DNA of 64,000 bases from an uncultured Myxococcales bacterium. GTDB lineage: Bacteria > Myxococcota_A > UBA9042. The notes under the pieces are model-generated. The model was not told the origin of the DNA. It was given only the letters and a program-made list of their open reading frames with translations, and searched no databases. The stretch covers positions 124,001-188,000 of the forward strand of contig CAIMLR010000036.1 in the NCBI GenBank assembly GCA_903842345.1. The letters are read 5' to 3'. Each line of letters opens with the position of its first letter. Positions within the stretch are counted from its first letter, which is position 1. The position numbers were made by a program, and so were the translations under genes. Of the stretch, positions 1-8,620 are shown one piece after another.

Positions 1-1571
1 GACGAGGCGGCAGTCGACGAAGGCGGCGGCGCAGTAACCGGGACGAGCGGCGCCACGCACACCGCTTGGGCGCGGATCCAGGAGTCGCCCGGCATGCTCA
101 CGCCAACGGCGTCTTCCATCGGCAGAACCGGCGTGAACAGGTCCACAAGCGCCGCGCCTTCGCGCTCCGCCGGCGCTGAGGCCAGCCGGACGTGATGGTG
201 CGCGTCGTGCCCCTGCGAGACGGCGATGATGTCCTGCCACAGCAGCGTCGCCTTGGCTTCCGCGGGCAGGTGCTTGGCAAACAGCGTGCGCACCTTGCCG
301 TCGATGAAGATGCGCTCCAGCGGCGTGCCCGCCGCGCGCGAGGTCTCGTCCAGCAGCTGCCACCAGCGCCAGGTGCCCATCACATCGATGCGGTTCAGCC
401 GCACGCGCAGGTGGTCCGTGTTGTCGGCCGTCACATAGCTGATATCGGCATCGCGACCGCCCGCGTGGGTCATGTGGCCGGCCTCACTGAGCATCAGCCA
501 ACGCTGCCAGCCGCCTTCCGTGGGCCGCCAACGCACTTCGCCGTTGCCGTTTCCGGGCTTGCGATCGTGCCAGCGCGACAGGCGGATTTCGATGGCGCTC
601 TGCGGATCCAGCGTCGCCCCGGGAAGCGCGCGCGCCAGCACGGTGATCTGCAAGCCAGCGCGCTGGTCGACCTTGTGGACCATCCAGACTTGGCGCTGCC
701 CCGCGGCCGGGTCAAAATCGTTGACCTGTTCGCTCTGAATCGTCTGACCGCTCGCCCACAGCTTCTGCACCGCGCGGGTCATGCCCGCCACGAGGCGCTT
801 CTGCTGGCGCGGCTTCGGCAGGTCCGGCAAGAGCGCGTAGCGACGCGTGGCGACGCGCAGCACGGTACGGCCTTCGCCGTCCTCCGACAGCCCCCGGGCG
901 AGGATGCGATGCTCGACGAGGACCGGCTGGCTCTGGCTGTGAAAGCGCTCGTGCTCCAGCGGAAAGTCAGCCGCCGTGTGCATTTCCGCCGCGCCGGCCT
1001 GACCGACGAGAAACTGCACTTCCGCGAGCAGGCGCTGCGTCTCGGACGGACCATCGCCGTCCAGGCTCGCCGCGTTCAGACCGGCCACGCGACCCGCGGT
1101 CGCCCGCGCCTCAGCGGATTGGCCGTCTTCCACCATGCGCACCAGTGTGCCGTAGGACAGCTGCCCGCAGCCCGGCTGCGTCGCGTCGGCGACCGTCACC
1201 CAATTGGTCGGCCGTTCGGCGCGAAACGCCTCGTGCGCGCGCAGGACCACGCGCGCCAGCGCCGGGCGCATCCAACTGCGGCCGCGAAACTGGTCGCGAT
1301 AGCCAAAGCCACCGGTGCGCACAGCCGTCAGGCCGCGAAAGTCGATCAGACCGCGGCAAGCCATCTGCTCCAAGCCCGCTTCCGCGACTTCATGCAGCTG
1401 TTCCTTGGCGTCGCCGAGGCCGCGCACCCGCGCCAGGGTGTACTCGATGGCGTCAGGCTCCACCCATTGCAGCGGCGCAATCGCCGCCAACGCGCGCGGA
1501 TCGGCCGCCAACGCCGTGGACACGGGCAGGCTCAGGAGCGCGGCAGCAACGGTCAGGATGAGCTTCTTCAC
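1..1571 (-). CDS. MepA-like murein endopeptidase (LAS metallopeptidase), C-terminus cut by window
   Basis: Reading the minus strand from a GTG at 1571 gives an uninterrupted frame of about 523 codons that runs off the window start. Residues 1-22 form a signal peptide (basic Lys-Lys, hydrophobic core, ALA-AD cleavage region), so the enzyme should act in the periplasm. Metal ligands of the MepA/LAS family are visible: His369 and Asp376 in HAGGRDAD (HxxxxxxD spacing as in MepA) and the cluster His455-Asp-Ala-His458-His-His460 (HDxHxH). The MepA family hydrolyses D-Ala-meso-DAP cross-bridges of peptidoglycan independently of penicillin. The roughly 350 residues before the catalytic motifs are much longer than in E. 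coli MepA (274 residues in total); I do not recognise a separate domain there. The exact bond cleaved is inferred. Confidence 0.72.
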   Translation of the reverse strand, partial: MKKLILTVAAALLSLPVSTALAADPRALAAIAPLQWVEPDAIEYTLARVRGLGDAKEQLHEVAEAGLEQMACRGLIDFRGLTAVRTGGFGYRDQFRGRSWMRPALARVVLRAHEAFRAERPTNWVTVADATQPGCGQLSYGTLVRMVEDGQSAEARATAGRVAGLNAASLDGDGPSETQRLLAEVQFLVGQAGAAEMHTAADFPLEHERFHSQSQPVLVEHRILARGLSEDGEGRTVLRVATRRYALLPDLPKPRQQKRLVAGMTRAVQKLWASGQTIQSEQVNDFDPAAGQRQVWMVHKVDQRAGLQITVLARALPGATLDPQSAIEIRLSRWHDRKPGNGNGEVRWRPTEGGWQRWLMLSEAGHMTHAGGRDADISYVTADNTDHLRVRLNRIDVMGTWRWWQLLDETSRAAGTPLERIFIDGKVRTLFAKHLPAEAKATLLWQDIIAVSQGHDAHHHVRLASAPAEREGAALVDLFTPVLPMEDAVGVSMPGDSWIRAQAVCVAPLVPVTAPPPSSTAAS

Positions 1572-1697
1572 ACGGCGAAGATGCACCCGACCGATAACTT
1601 GCGCCAGTTTTGTCAACTTTGGTTGCAACAACTTGAAATCCCGACTCTTTTCCAAATGCAAACGGTCAACTGCCAGCTTGATGAACGCAACCCTAAG

Positions 1698-1726
1698 CCA
1701 GTACCTTTTGGCAGGCCGCGCGTCAA
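1698..1726 (-). promoter_or_regulatory. Candidate sigma70 promoter for the MepA-like gene
   Basis: On the minus strand, TTGACG (1726-1721), a 17-nt spacer and TACTGG (1703-1698) lie in an unusually AT-rich divergent region. The predicted leader to the GTG at 1571 would be about 120 nt. The -10 is weak, so this is a candidate only. The 290 bases between the two divergent genes (1572-1861) hold nothing else I can recognise. Confidence 0.35.
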
Positions 1727-1861
1727 GCGTCGGGAGCAGGTGCCCAACGCGCCGCGGTGTGGCAGAATCGCACGGTTCCTGCTGGAGCTCAGCCGCGCAC
1801 CGGACGACTCCCGGAGCAAAGCGCGAACGTGCGGGCCTTTTGGCGCCGGATACGAGGCAAA

Positions 1862-2845
1862 ATGACAGAGTTGCACGCGGCGCCCAGCCACATCCAGGAA
1901 GGTTCGCAGATCCACGTTGGCCGCTTCCGCGGGGCGATCGCGAACCCCAACGTAACAGCGCCTGGCGGCCGTTGGCGCTTGAAAGAATGGAACTATTTGT
2001 CCATTGTCACGGAAACGCACTTTGTTGCATTCGCGGTTGTGCAACTCGGCTACGTCGCCAACCTGTTCTGCTACGTCGTCGATCGCCAGACACACGCGGT
2101 GTGGCAGATGGAGGCGATGTCGGCGTTCGGCGTCGGCCTGGAGATCGCGCCAAGTTCGCTGGACGGGCGCACGATCTGGACGCGCGGCGCGAACCGCGTG
2201 GAGATCGAGGCGATCCCGCGGGGCTGGCGCGTCGACTTGGCGGTGCGACTGGGCGACAAGTGGCTGCGTGGCTCGGCGGCAATCGATCGCGGCGAAGGCC
2301 TCGGGCTCGTGTTCCCGCTGGCACCCGGGCGGCTCGCGTACACGCACAAGGACGCCGGGATGCTGGCCGAAGTGCAGTTGACGCTGGATGACCAGCCGCT
2401 GCCGCGCCACGGCCTGGCGACGCTGGACTGGACGCGCTCGGCGGCGCTGCGCACGACGCGCTGGAATTGGGCGTCGACGTCGACCCTGTTGCCCGATGGC
2501 CGGCGGTTTGGCCTGAATCTCTCAGCGCATGTGTACGACAATGTCTCGGGGGCGAGCGAGGAGAACACGGTGTGGCTGGACGGCCGCCTGCACCCGCTGG
2601 GCGGCGTGACGTTCAGCCTGCCCGCGTCGCCCGGTTCGGAGACGTGGCATGTGCGCGGTGCGGGAATCGATCTGGCCTTTTCGCCGCTGGGCGCGCGGCA
2701 GCAGAACGTGAATCTGGGCTTGGTGCGCAGTCGTTTTGTCCAGCCGTATGGCCACTTTGCCGGCACCGTGACGCTGCCGGACGGCGAGGAACTCCTGATC
2801 CCGCCCGCGTTCGGCGTCGTTGAGGACCACTTTGCGGTCTGGTGA
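1862..2845 (+). CDS. DUF2804 family protein
   Basis: A 327-residue soluble protein without signal peptide or membrane segments. Its composition (repeated Trp/Gly/Asp-rich beta strands, an early R-LKEWNY region, a late HYD-V-G-S region and the C-terminal G-VEDHFAVW) matches the DUF2804 family, bacterial and fungal proteins of unknown biochemical role. DUF2804 proteins resemble the lipocalin/hydroxysteroid-binding beta-barrel family, so a lipid-handling role is possible but not shown. The ATG at 1862 is chosen because the longer upstream extension is Arg-rich and lacks a conserved look. It is divergent from the endopeptidase gene and precedes a lipoprotein gene with its own ribosome-binding site. 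I rate the family assignment as likely and the function as unknown. Confidence 0.6.
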   Translation: MTELHAAPSHIQEGSQIHVGRFRGAIANPNVTAPGGRWRLKEWNYLSIVTETHFVAFAVVQLGYVANLFCYVVDRQTHAVWQMEAMSAFGVGLEIAPSSLDGRTIWTRGANRVEIEAIPRGWRVDLAVRLGDKWLRGSAAIDRGEGLGLVFPLAPGRLAYTHKDAGMLAEVQLTLDDQPLPRHGLATLDWTRSAALRTTRWNWASTSTLLPDGRRFGLNLSAHVYDNVSGASEENTVWLDGRLHPLGGVTFSLPASPGSETWHVRGAGIDLAFSPLGARQQNVNLGLVRSRFVQPYGHFAGTVTLPDGEELLIPPAFGVVEDHFAVW

Positions 2846-3015
2846 CCCTCGCCGGCCGTGACGTGCAGGTTCCAGCAGTTGCGGATCCGTCAAGTTTCCC
2901 GGACCGCGGCCACTGGCTTCACCGTCGCGCTTTCGCGACTTCAATTGTTTAGAGTTGTTAGCCTTCCGTCGACTCTGGCGGGGGAAGCGCATAGGCTGTG
3001 TTCAGGAGGTGCACT

Positions 3016-4071
3016 ATGCAGCCACTGGACACTACGAAGAAAGTCGCGGCCGCCCTGTTCATCCTCTCGACGTGTGCGCTGGCGTTGCCGGGTTGCGTTG
3101 GCGAGCAGAGCAGCTACGGCGCCGACGGGATCAGCCACGACGCCAGCGACGCCGCGAGCTACGACCAGGACGGCGCGCCGCCGAGCCCCATTGAAGGTCG
3201 GCCCTGCACCAGCAACGTCGATTGCCAGACCGACACGCCGTGTGGCGTCGGCGTTTGCCTGGAGGCCAAGTGCCGCCTGCAAGCTGGTCCCGACGGATTT
3301 GTCTGTGACGACAACGACATCTGCACGCTCCACGACGCCTGCTTCAAGGGCGCATGCATCGGCTCGGCCATCCAGTGCTCCGACGGCAACGCGTGCACGC
3401 TGGACGCCTGCGATCCCAAGGCTGGCTGCGTCCACGCGCCGACCAACCAGTCCTGCAGCGACGGCGATCCCTGCACCGCCTACAAATGCACCGACGGCTC
3501 CTGCTATGCGATCGGCTCGGCGTGCGACGACGGCAATCCGTGCACGCAGGAAGACTGCAGCGGCACGCTCGGCTGCCACACCGTCGCGCTCAGCGGCCCC
3601 ACCTGTGATGACGGCAACCCGTGCACGCTTCAGGACACCTGCACGTTTGGCGCGTGCAAGGGCGGCGGGCTCTGCGACGACGACAATGCGTGCACCGCCG
3701 ACAGCTGCGAGGGCACCGACGGCTGCAAACACGTGAACTTGACGCAGGTCTGCTCGGACGGTCAGGTCTGCACCAATTTTGACACGTGCGTCAACGGCAC
3801 CTGCAAGGGCACGATCAAGACCTGCGACGACGGCAATCCGTGCACCGCCGACACGTGCGACCCGAAAAACTCCGCGTGCACCAACGTGCCGATCCTCGAC
3901 GGCGGCGATTGCGACGACGGCAACCCGTGCACGTACGCGACGACCTGCAAGCAGAGCATCTGCAGCGGCTTGAGCTACGACTGCAGCGACGGGGACGTGT
4001 GCACCGACGACAAGTGCGTCTTCCCGAGCGGCGAATGCCTGCATACGCCGTCGTTCAAGTGCTCGAAATAG
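3016..4071 (+). CDS. Surface lipoprotein with ten Cys/Asp-rich repeats (Dictyostelium-type)
   Basis: The 351-residue protein starts at ATG 3016, preceded at good spacing by AGGAGG. A signal peptide ends in a lipobox (LPGC), so it should be lipid-anchored and exported. After a Ser/Asp-rich linker come ten copies of a C-[DS]-D-x-x-x-C-T motif (variants such as CDDGNPCT, CSDGDPCT, CDDDNACT) spaced about 22-40 residues apart, each followed by a second Cys pair. This matches the Dictyostelium (CTDC) repeat seen in slime-mould spore-coat proteins and in many myxobacterial surface proteins. The Asp/Asn-rich loops and paired cysteines suggest a disulfide-stapled, possibly calcium-binding stalk. A role in adhesion or surface coating is inference. 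The C-terminus ends right after the last repeat with no other domain. Confidence 0.75.
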   Translation: MQPLDTTKKVAAALFILSTCALALPGCVGEQSSYGADGISHDASDAASYDQDGAPPSPIEGRPCTSNVDCQTDTPCGVGVCLEAKCRLQAGPDGFVCDDNDICTLHDACFKGACIGSAIQCSDGNACTLDACDPKAGCVHAPTNQSCSDGDPCTAYKCTDGSCYAIGSACDDGNPCTQEDCSGTLGCHTVALSGPTCDDGNPCTLQDTCTFGACKGGGLCDDDNACTADSCEGTDGCKHVNLTQVCSDGQVCTNFDTCVNGTCKGTIKTCDDGNPCTADTCDPKNSACTNVPILDGGDCDDGNPCTYATTCKQSICSGLSYDCSDGDVCTDDKCVFPSGECLHTPSFKCSK

Positions 4072-4158
4072 GCGCGCGGACGCTGGGCGGAGCCTGGCGG
4101 GCGAGCGACGCGGCGCGATCGCCAATTTCGTTCACCGATTTTCACGCAGGTTTGACGG

Positions 4159-5445
4159 CTACCGCAGCCGGATGACGCCGCGCGACACTTCGCTGGCGGC
4201 GTCCGTGAATACGCGATCCTTGTCCGAACCATCGCCCGTCAGCACGACCTCAAACGGCTTGCTGGCCAGCGCGGCCATCGCTTCAATCGCGTTGGGCTCG
4301 TCTGAATCGGCGGCGGCGCCGTCGGTCACGGCGATCGATTCGCCCAGCGCCAGCAGGGACAGGCGATACGCGCTCTCAGCCCAACTGCGCCGCGGCACAA
4401 AGTTCGCCAGCTTCTGCGAACCACCCTTCTCCGCCAAACCCGCGATGTCCGCGATGAAACGATCAAGCGCCGTGAATTCAGGCAGATCCATCTGACCAGC
4501 CGCGGACTCGTCCGGCGGACCATCGGCCCAGCCCAGCGCGTACAGGTCGTCGGGCCGCGCCGGCACCTGCACGTATTCGTACTCCGCCTCGGAAAGGACG
4601 TTGTCCAGGATCAGGAACATCGGCGAGATCGGCTGGCTGACCATCGGCGCGCCAAAATCGGCTAGCGTTTGCAGATCGCAGCGCATGAGGAACGTCGTGA
4701 CGTCGGTCATCGACAGCCCGGTCGCGCCCAACTGCACGCGCTTGCGGCTCAGATCGCCGATTGCCCGCTGCAAAACCGCTTGCCATTGATGCAGTTCAGA
4801 CAGCGCCGAGCCGACGTCCTGCGCCGCGCGATAGGCTTGGTCGTTCTCCAGATCGAGGCGTTCCACGCACGTCCGCGCCCGGCGCGCCCACGCGAGGTTG
4901 CGCTCAATCCGCGATTGCGCTTCCAGGACCCGAACTTCCGAGTGCGACCGCGCCGCCTCTTCCGCCGTGCCGACGATGCGGCGCAAATTGTGATGCAGAT
5001 GTCGCAAAGCCGGCGCCTGCTCGTGGCCCAGATCGCGCGTCAGCTCGACGTTGAGCACGCCCAGCGCGAGGTCGCCTTCCTCCGGCTTGATGCCGAGGAC
5101 GCGGCTGATGACCGCGTAAAGCGCCTCGCCGCGCTCGGTCAGCTGATGACAGCCTTCGATCACCTCAAGCCAGCCACCCTTGCGCAGCGACTTCAACACC
5201 GAGGAGCGGGCCTCCGCCGTCAGCCAGGAAAAGTGCCGCGCCAGCACTTCCACGTCCCATTTGGTGCGATCGGAGCTCGCCAGTTCCGTCAGGACCGCGA
5301 GACGGACGACAAAGCCCGCTTCGCCGAGGCGCACCAAATCGCGCAAAAGTGTGAAGTACGCCATGCCGGCCTGCGCGGCGACGATGGAAGGCACCGAGCT
5401 GGCGGGGAAATTTGGCTCGAGCAGGGCCTCGAGATCGTCGCTCAT
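4159..5445 (-). CDS. Hypothetical winged-helix/coiled-coil protein
   Basis: A 428-residue protein starting at ATG 5445, which has GGAGG about 11 nt upstream; the frame stays open further but no ribosome-binding site supports a longer form. The N-terminal 130 residues look like a winged-helix domain (helix, then a sequence reading WLTAEARSSVLKSLRKGGWL, then LTERGEALYAVI). Residues about 150-250 are charged, Leu/Arg-rich and probably helical bundle or coiled coil; the rest is mixed alpha/acidic. The order wHTH plus helical middle recalls MukF/MksF/JetA-type kleisins, but no SMC-like MukB/MksB or MukE partner is nearby, so this remains a structural resemblance only. It is divergent from the isoprenoid operon with 174 nt between them. 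Function unknown. Confidence 0.55.
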   Translation of the reverse strand: MSDDLEALLEPNFPASSVPSIVAAQAGMAYFTLLRDLVRLGEAGFVVRLAVLTELASSDRTKWDVEVLARHFSWLTAEARSSVLKSLRKGGWLEVIEGCHQLTERGEALYAVISRVLGIKPEEGDLALGVLNVELTRDLGHEQAPALRHLHHNLRRIVGTAEEAARSHSEVRVLEAQSRIERNLAWARRARTCVERLDLENDQAYRAAQDVGSALSELHQWQAVLQRAIGDLSRKRVQLGATGLSMTDVTTFLMRCDLQTLADFGAPMVSQPISPMFLILDNVLSEAEYEYVQVPARPDDLYALGWADGPPDESAAGQMDLPEFTALDRFIADIAGLAEKGGSQKLANFVPRRSWAESAYRLSLLALGESIAVTDGAAADSDEPNAIEAMAALASKPFEVVLTGDGSDKDRVFTDAASEVSRGVIRLR

Positions 5446-5619
5446 GACCTCGTCAACCTCCGTCTCTGCAGACGAAAACGAGCTTGCGACAAGGACACGG
5501 GGAGCGGTTTGATTGCGGCGTTTGGCGAGCGTCATGGCGCGCGAAGCATGGCAGAACGCGGCTATTGCCGGCAAGTGCCGGTTGACCGAAAGCGGTAGAC
5601 GCTGCACGATCAGCGCCCC

Positions 5620-6693
5620 ATGGCGCAGACTCCGCACAACCCAGATCAGCTCGGCGACCGCAAAGGCGATCACCTCCGTATTGCCCTCGACCAGCAGGTG
5701 CAGCGGCCGGGCGCGGGCAACGGCCTCGCACGCTACCGATTTGAGCTGCTGTCCCTGCCGGAACTCGATCTGAACCGCATCGACATGCGATGCCAGTTGC
5801 TGGGCAAAACGCTGGCGGCGCCGCTGCTGATCGGTGCGATGACCGGCGGCACGAACGAAGCCGGGCGCGTCAATCGCATCCTCGCGGAAGCGGCGGAGCG
5901 CACCAACGTGGGTTTCTGCCTGGGATCGCAGCGGCCCATGCTCGAACGACCCGCTGAAGTCGCGAGCTTTGATCTGCGCGACGTCGCGCCGCGGACGCTG
6001 ATCATCGGCAACATCGGCGGCATCCAACTGCGCGATGAACTGGACGCGGCCAGCCTGGAAGCGCTGGCGCAAGCGGTCGGCGCGGACGCGATCTACGTGC
6101 ACCTGAATCCGCTGCAGGAGGCGATCCAGCCTGAAGGCGATCGCGATTGGCGCGGCGTGCTGGATTCAATCGGCGAAGTCGCGGCGGGCGCTAACCTGCC
6201 GATCCTCGTGAAGGAAGTCGGCTGTGGGCTGGGCGAGGAGACGCTGCGGGCACTGCGCTCGACCGGCATCGCGGGCGTGGAGACGGCGGGCGTGGGCGGT
6301 ACTTCCTGGGCGCAGATCGAGGCGCTGCGGCAGCATGCACGGACGCCGCGGGCGGTTGCCGGTGCGGTGCTCGCGGATTTCGGCACGCCGACGGCCGAGA
6401 GCATCATCCTGGCGCGCCGGGCGCTGCCGAATCGGCTGGTGATTGGCTCGGGCGGGCTGCGCGATGGCCTGGAAGTGGCCAAGTGTATCGCGCTGGGTGC
6501 GGACGCGTGCGCCATGGCGTGGCCGTTCCTCGTCGCGGCGCAAGAGGGCGTGGATGCTGTCGTTGCGGCGATCGACGGCGTCATTGAAACGCTGCGCATC
6601 ACGATGTTCCTCGCCGGCGCGCCGGATCTGTTGCAGCTGCGGCAGGTGGATCTGCGCTACATCCAGGACGCTGACCCGCGGGATCGCCGATGA
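5620..6693 (+). CDS. fni: Type II isopentenyl-diphosphate delta-isomerase (FMN-dependent)
   Basis: The 357-residue protein converts IPP to DMAPP, balancing the two C5 building blocks made by the mevalonate genes that follow. Family features visible are the early RKGDHL segment, the GAMTGG loop near residues 71-76, the NIGG motif, HLNPLQE with the catalytic-site His and Gln, VKEVGCG, and the FMN-phosphate loops GVGGTSW and GSGGLRDG. Length and motif order are standard for the FMN/NAD(P)H-dependent type II enzyme, which is unrelated to the Nudix type I enzyme. It opens a five-gene run in which each gene overlaps the next, so all are probably one transcript and translationally coupled. The stop codon overlaps the mevalonate kinase start by four bases (ATGA). 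Confidence 0.95.
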   Translation: MAQTPHNPDQLGDRKGDHLRIALDQQVQRPGAGNGLARYRFELLSLPELDLNRIDMRCQLLGKTLAAPLLIGAMTGGTNEAGRVNRILAEAAERTNVGFCLGSQRPMLERPAEVASFDLRDVAPRTLIIGNIGGIQLRDELDAASLEALAQAVGADAIYVHLNPLQEAIQPEGDRDWRGVLDSIGEVAAGANLPILVKEVGCGLGEETLRALRSTGIAGVETAGVGGTSWAQIEALRQHARTPRAVAGAVLADFGTPTAESIILARRALPNRLVIGSGGLRDGLEVAKCIALGADACAMAWPFLVAAQEGVDAVVAAIDGVIETLRITMFLAGAPDLLQLRQVDLRYIQDADPRDRR

Positions 6694-7628
6694 GCAGGAC
6701 GGCGACGGGCCACGGTCACGGCAAGACGATCCTGATCGGCGAACACCACGTGATGGACGGGGCGCGCGCGCTCGCCATCGGCCTGCCGCCGTTTCGCACG
6801 GACGTGACGCTGACGCGGGGTGCCCCGGGGACGCTCCACGTCACGCTGGAAGACGACGTCGACCCGGTTGTGGCGAACGACACGCGGCACATGTTCCTCG
6901 CGGCGGCGCAAGCGGCTGGCCTGAGCGGGGAAATTCGCGCGCGCATTGAGTCGACCGTCCCCATGCGCCGCGGGCTTGGATCGTCGGCCGCGCTGGCTGT
7001 GGCAGCCGTGCGCGCGGCGTGGCGACTTGCCGATCGCGCAGAGCCCACGGCCGCGGAACTCCTGCACGCGGCGCGGCAATGCGAATCGATCGTTCACGGC
7101 AACTCGTCGGGGCTGGACCCGGCTGCGGCCGCGGGTACGGATCCGGTGCTCTTCCAAAGCGGCCAGGTGCTGCAGCGCGTGCATGTGGCGCCGGTGCTGG
7201 CGTCGGCGCGCTGGCTGCTGGCGGACCTGGGCGCCTCCGTGCCCACCCGCGACGCCATCGCGATCGCGATGCACCACCGCCGCGAGCTGGGCGTGGACGC
7301 CGTCAAGGAACTGAACGCGCAAACGTCCGCGGCGGCGGATCAGGCGATGGCCGCGCTGGAAAGTGGCGATCTGACGCGGCTGGCGATCGCGCTGCGGTCC
7401 GCTGGCGAAGCGATGGAGCCGCTGGGCGTGGTCAATGTGGCCATGCGCGAGGCGCTCGTTGCGATGCGCGCCGCCGGAGCGTTGGCCGCCAAGCAAACCG
7501 GCGCGGGCTTGGGCGGCATGTTGCTGGCCTTGTGCACGACGGAAGCCGAGGCCCAGGCGGTTGCGGCCGCCATCGCGCCGCGCATCCGCACCTTCTGGAC
7601 CCTGGCGATTTATCCGGAGCACTCATGA
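6690..7628 (+). CDS. mvk: Mevalonate kinase
   Basis: A 312-residue GHMP-superfamily kinase that phosphorylates mevalonate to 5-phosphomevalonate with ATP. Visible motifs are the N-terminal GKTILIGEHHV substrate-binding segment (residues 11-21), the ATP-binding GLGSSA loop at residues 95-100, an HGNSSGLD segment with the catalytic Asp, and the C-terminal KQTGAGLGGM motif. The length is typical. It overlaps fni upstream and diphosphomevalonate decarboxylase downstream by ATGA junctions, so its dose is tied to the rest of the operon. I distinguish it from the phosphomevalonate kinase two genes downstream by the GEHHV segment and the HGNSSGLD motif that mevalonate kinases carry. Confidence 0.9.
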   Translation: MSRTATGHGHGKTILIGEHHVMDGARALAIGLPPFRTDVTLTRGAPGTLHVTLEDDVDPVVANDTRHMFLAAAQAAGLSGEIRARIESTVPMRRGLGSSAALAVAAVRAAWRLADRAEPTAAELLHAARQCESIVHGNSSGLDPAAAAGTDPVLFQSGQVLQRVHVAPVLASARWLLADLGASVPTRDAIAIAMHHRRELGVDAVKELNAQTSAAADQAMAALESGDLTRLAIALRSAGEAMEPLGVVNVAMREALVAMRAAGALAAKQTGAGLGGMLLALCTTEAEAQAVAAAIAPRIRTFWTLAIYPEHS

Positions 7629-8620
7629 GTCTGCAACGCGTCACGGCTTTTGCGCCGTCCAACATCGCGCTCACCAAGTATTGGGGCAAGCGCGATCACA
7701 CGCTCAACCTGCCGCTGGCGTCGTCGATTTCCGTGACGTTGAGCGAGCTGGGCTCGCTGACCGTGTGCGCGCCCGAGCCGGGGCTGAGTCACGACGTCAT
7801 GGCCGTGGACGATCGGCCGCTGGACGACGCGGGCATGATCAAGGTGCGGCGCGTGCTCGGCATCATTCGCGAGATGGCCGGCTCGGACGTCCACGCCGGC
7901 CTCAATTCGATCAACACCGTCCCGACGGCGCGCGGTCTGGCATCGAGCGCATCGGCGTTCGCGGCGCTGGCGATGGCGGCTTCGCACGCGTACGGTCTTG
8001 ACCTCGACAAGGCCACGCTCTCGCGCCTGGCGCGCACCGGGTCTGGCTCCGCGAGCCGGTCGATTCACGGCGGCTTTGTGCAATGGGAATGCGGCCAGAA
8101 GGCCGATGGTTCGGATTCCGAAGCGCGGCAGCTGTTCGCGGCGGACCATTGGCCGCTGACGATCCTCGTGGCGCAGGTCCGCGACGGCAAGAAGAAGGTC
8201 TCGTCGACGAGCGGCATGCGCATGGCAGCGTCGGACTCGCTGACGTTCCGCGGCTGGATTGAGCAGTGCGAGAAAGACGTCATCGCGTGCCAAGCTGCGC
8301 TGGCGGCCAAGGACATGGAGCGGCTTGCGGACGTCGTGGAAGGCAACGCGATGGCGATGCACGGTACGATGATGGCGAGTCGGCCGCCGCTGCTTTACTG
8401 GCAGCCCGCAACGGTCGGCGTTATCCACACGGTGCGCAATCTGCGCGCTGAGGGCACGGCTTGCTGCTTCACGATCGACGCCGGTTCGTCCGTCGTCGTG
8501 CTTGTTGAACCGAGTGACGCGGGTCCCGTGGCGGAAGCGCTCGCGGCGATCGACGGCGTTGAGACGGTCCTGCAAACGCGCGTCGGCGAAGGCGCGCGGT
8601 TGGTGCCAGAACGTGGCTGA
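7625..8620 (+). CDS. mvaD: Diphosphomevalonate decarboxylase
   Basis: A 331-residue GHMP-fold enzyme that converts mevalonate 5-diphosphate to IPP with ATP. Diagnostic sequence includes NIALTKYWGKRD near residues 13-24, the SSIS segment, the phosphate-binding GLASSAS at 104-110, SGSASRSIHGGFVQW, and the late FTIDAGSSVVVL motif. The decarboxylase-specific K-YWGKRD and SGSASRS distinguish it from the kinases. The start ATG at 7625 shares its bases with the mevalonate kinase stop. The next gene begins inside its last codons. Length matches bacterial homologues. Confidence 0.94.
   Translation: MSLQRVTAFAPSNIALTKYWGKRDHTLNLPLASSISVTLSELGSLTVCAPEPGLSHDVMAVDDRPLDDAGMIKVRRVLGIIREMAGSDVHAGLNSINTVPTARGLASSASAFAALAMAASHAYGLDLDKATLSRLARTGSGSASRSIHGGFVQWECGQKADGSDSEARQLFAADHWPLTILVAQVRDGKKKVSSTSGMRMAASDSLTFRGWIEQCEKDVIACQAALAAKDMERLADVVEGNAMAMHGTMMASRPPLLYWQPATVGVIHTVRNLRAEGTACCFTIDAGSSVVVLVEPSDAGPVAEALAAIDGVETVLQTRVGEGARLVPERG

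Noticed and set aside
192-1865. Long plus-strand open frame of 557 codons antisense to the MepA-like gene
   Set aside because: Composition is Arg/His/Ala-rich and lacks any domain; the minus-strand frame has a signal peptide and exact MepA ligand spacing, so the plus frame is a GC-driven shadow.
2936-2964. Promoter ahead of the ten-repeat lipoprotein gene
   Set aside because: A TAGCCT element at 2959-2964 resembles the -10 at 22141, but no -35 at proper spacing is present.
3331-4071. CRISPR-like regularity in the Cys-repeat gene
   Set aside because: The regular spacing is due to coding repeats in one open frame, not to identical DNA repeats with unique spacers.
4159-5445. Wadjet/Mks condensin defence locus
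   Set aside because: Only a weak kleisin-like layout is seen; no SMC-like, MukE-like or TOPRIM nuclease gene is in the window.
4159-6102. Longer form of the winged-helix protein reaching into fni
   Set aside because: The extension is antisense to the isomerase gene and has no ribosome-binding site.
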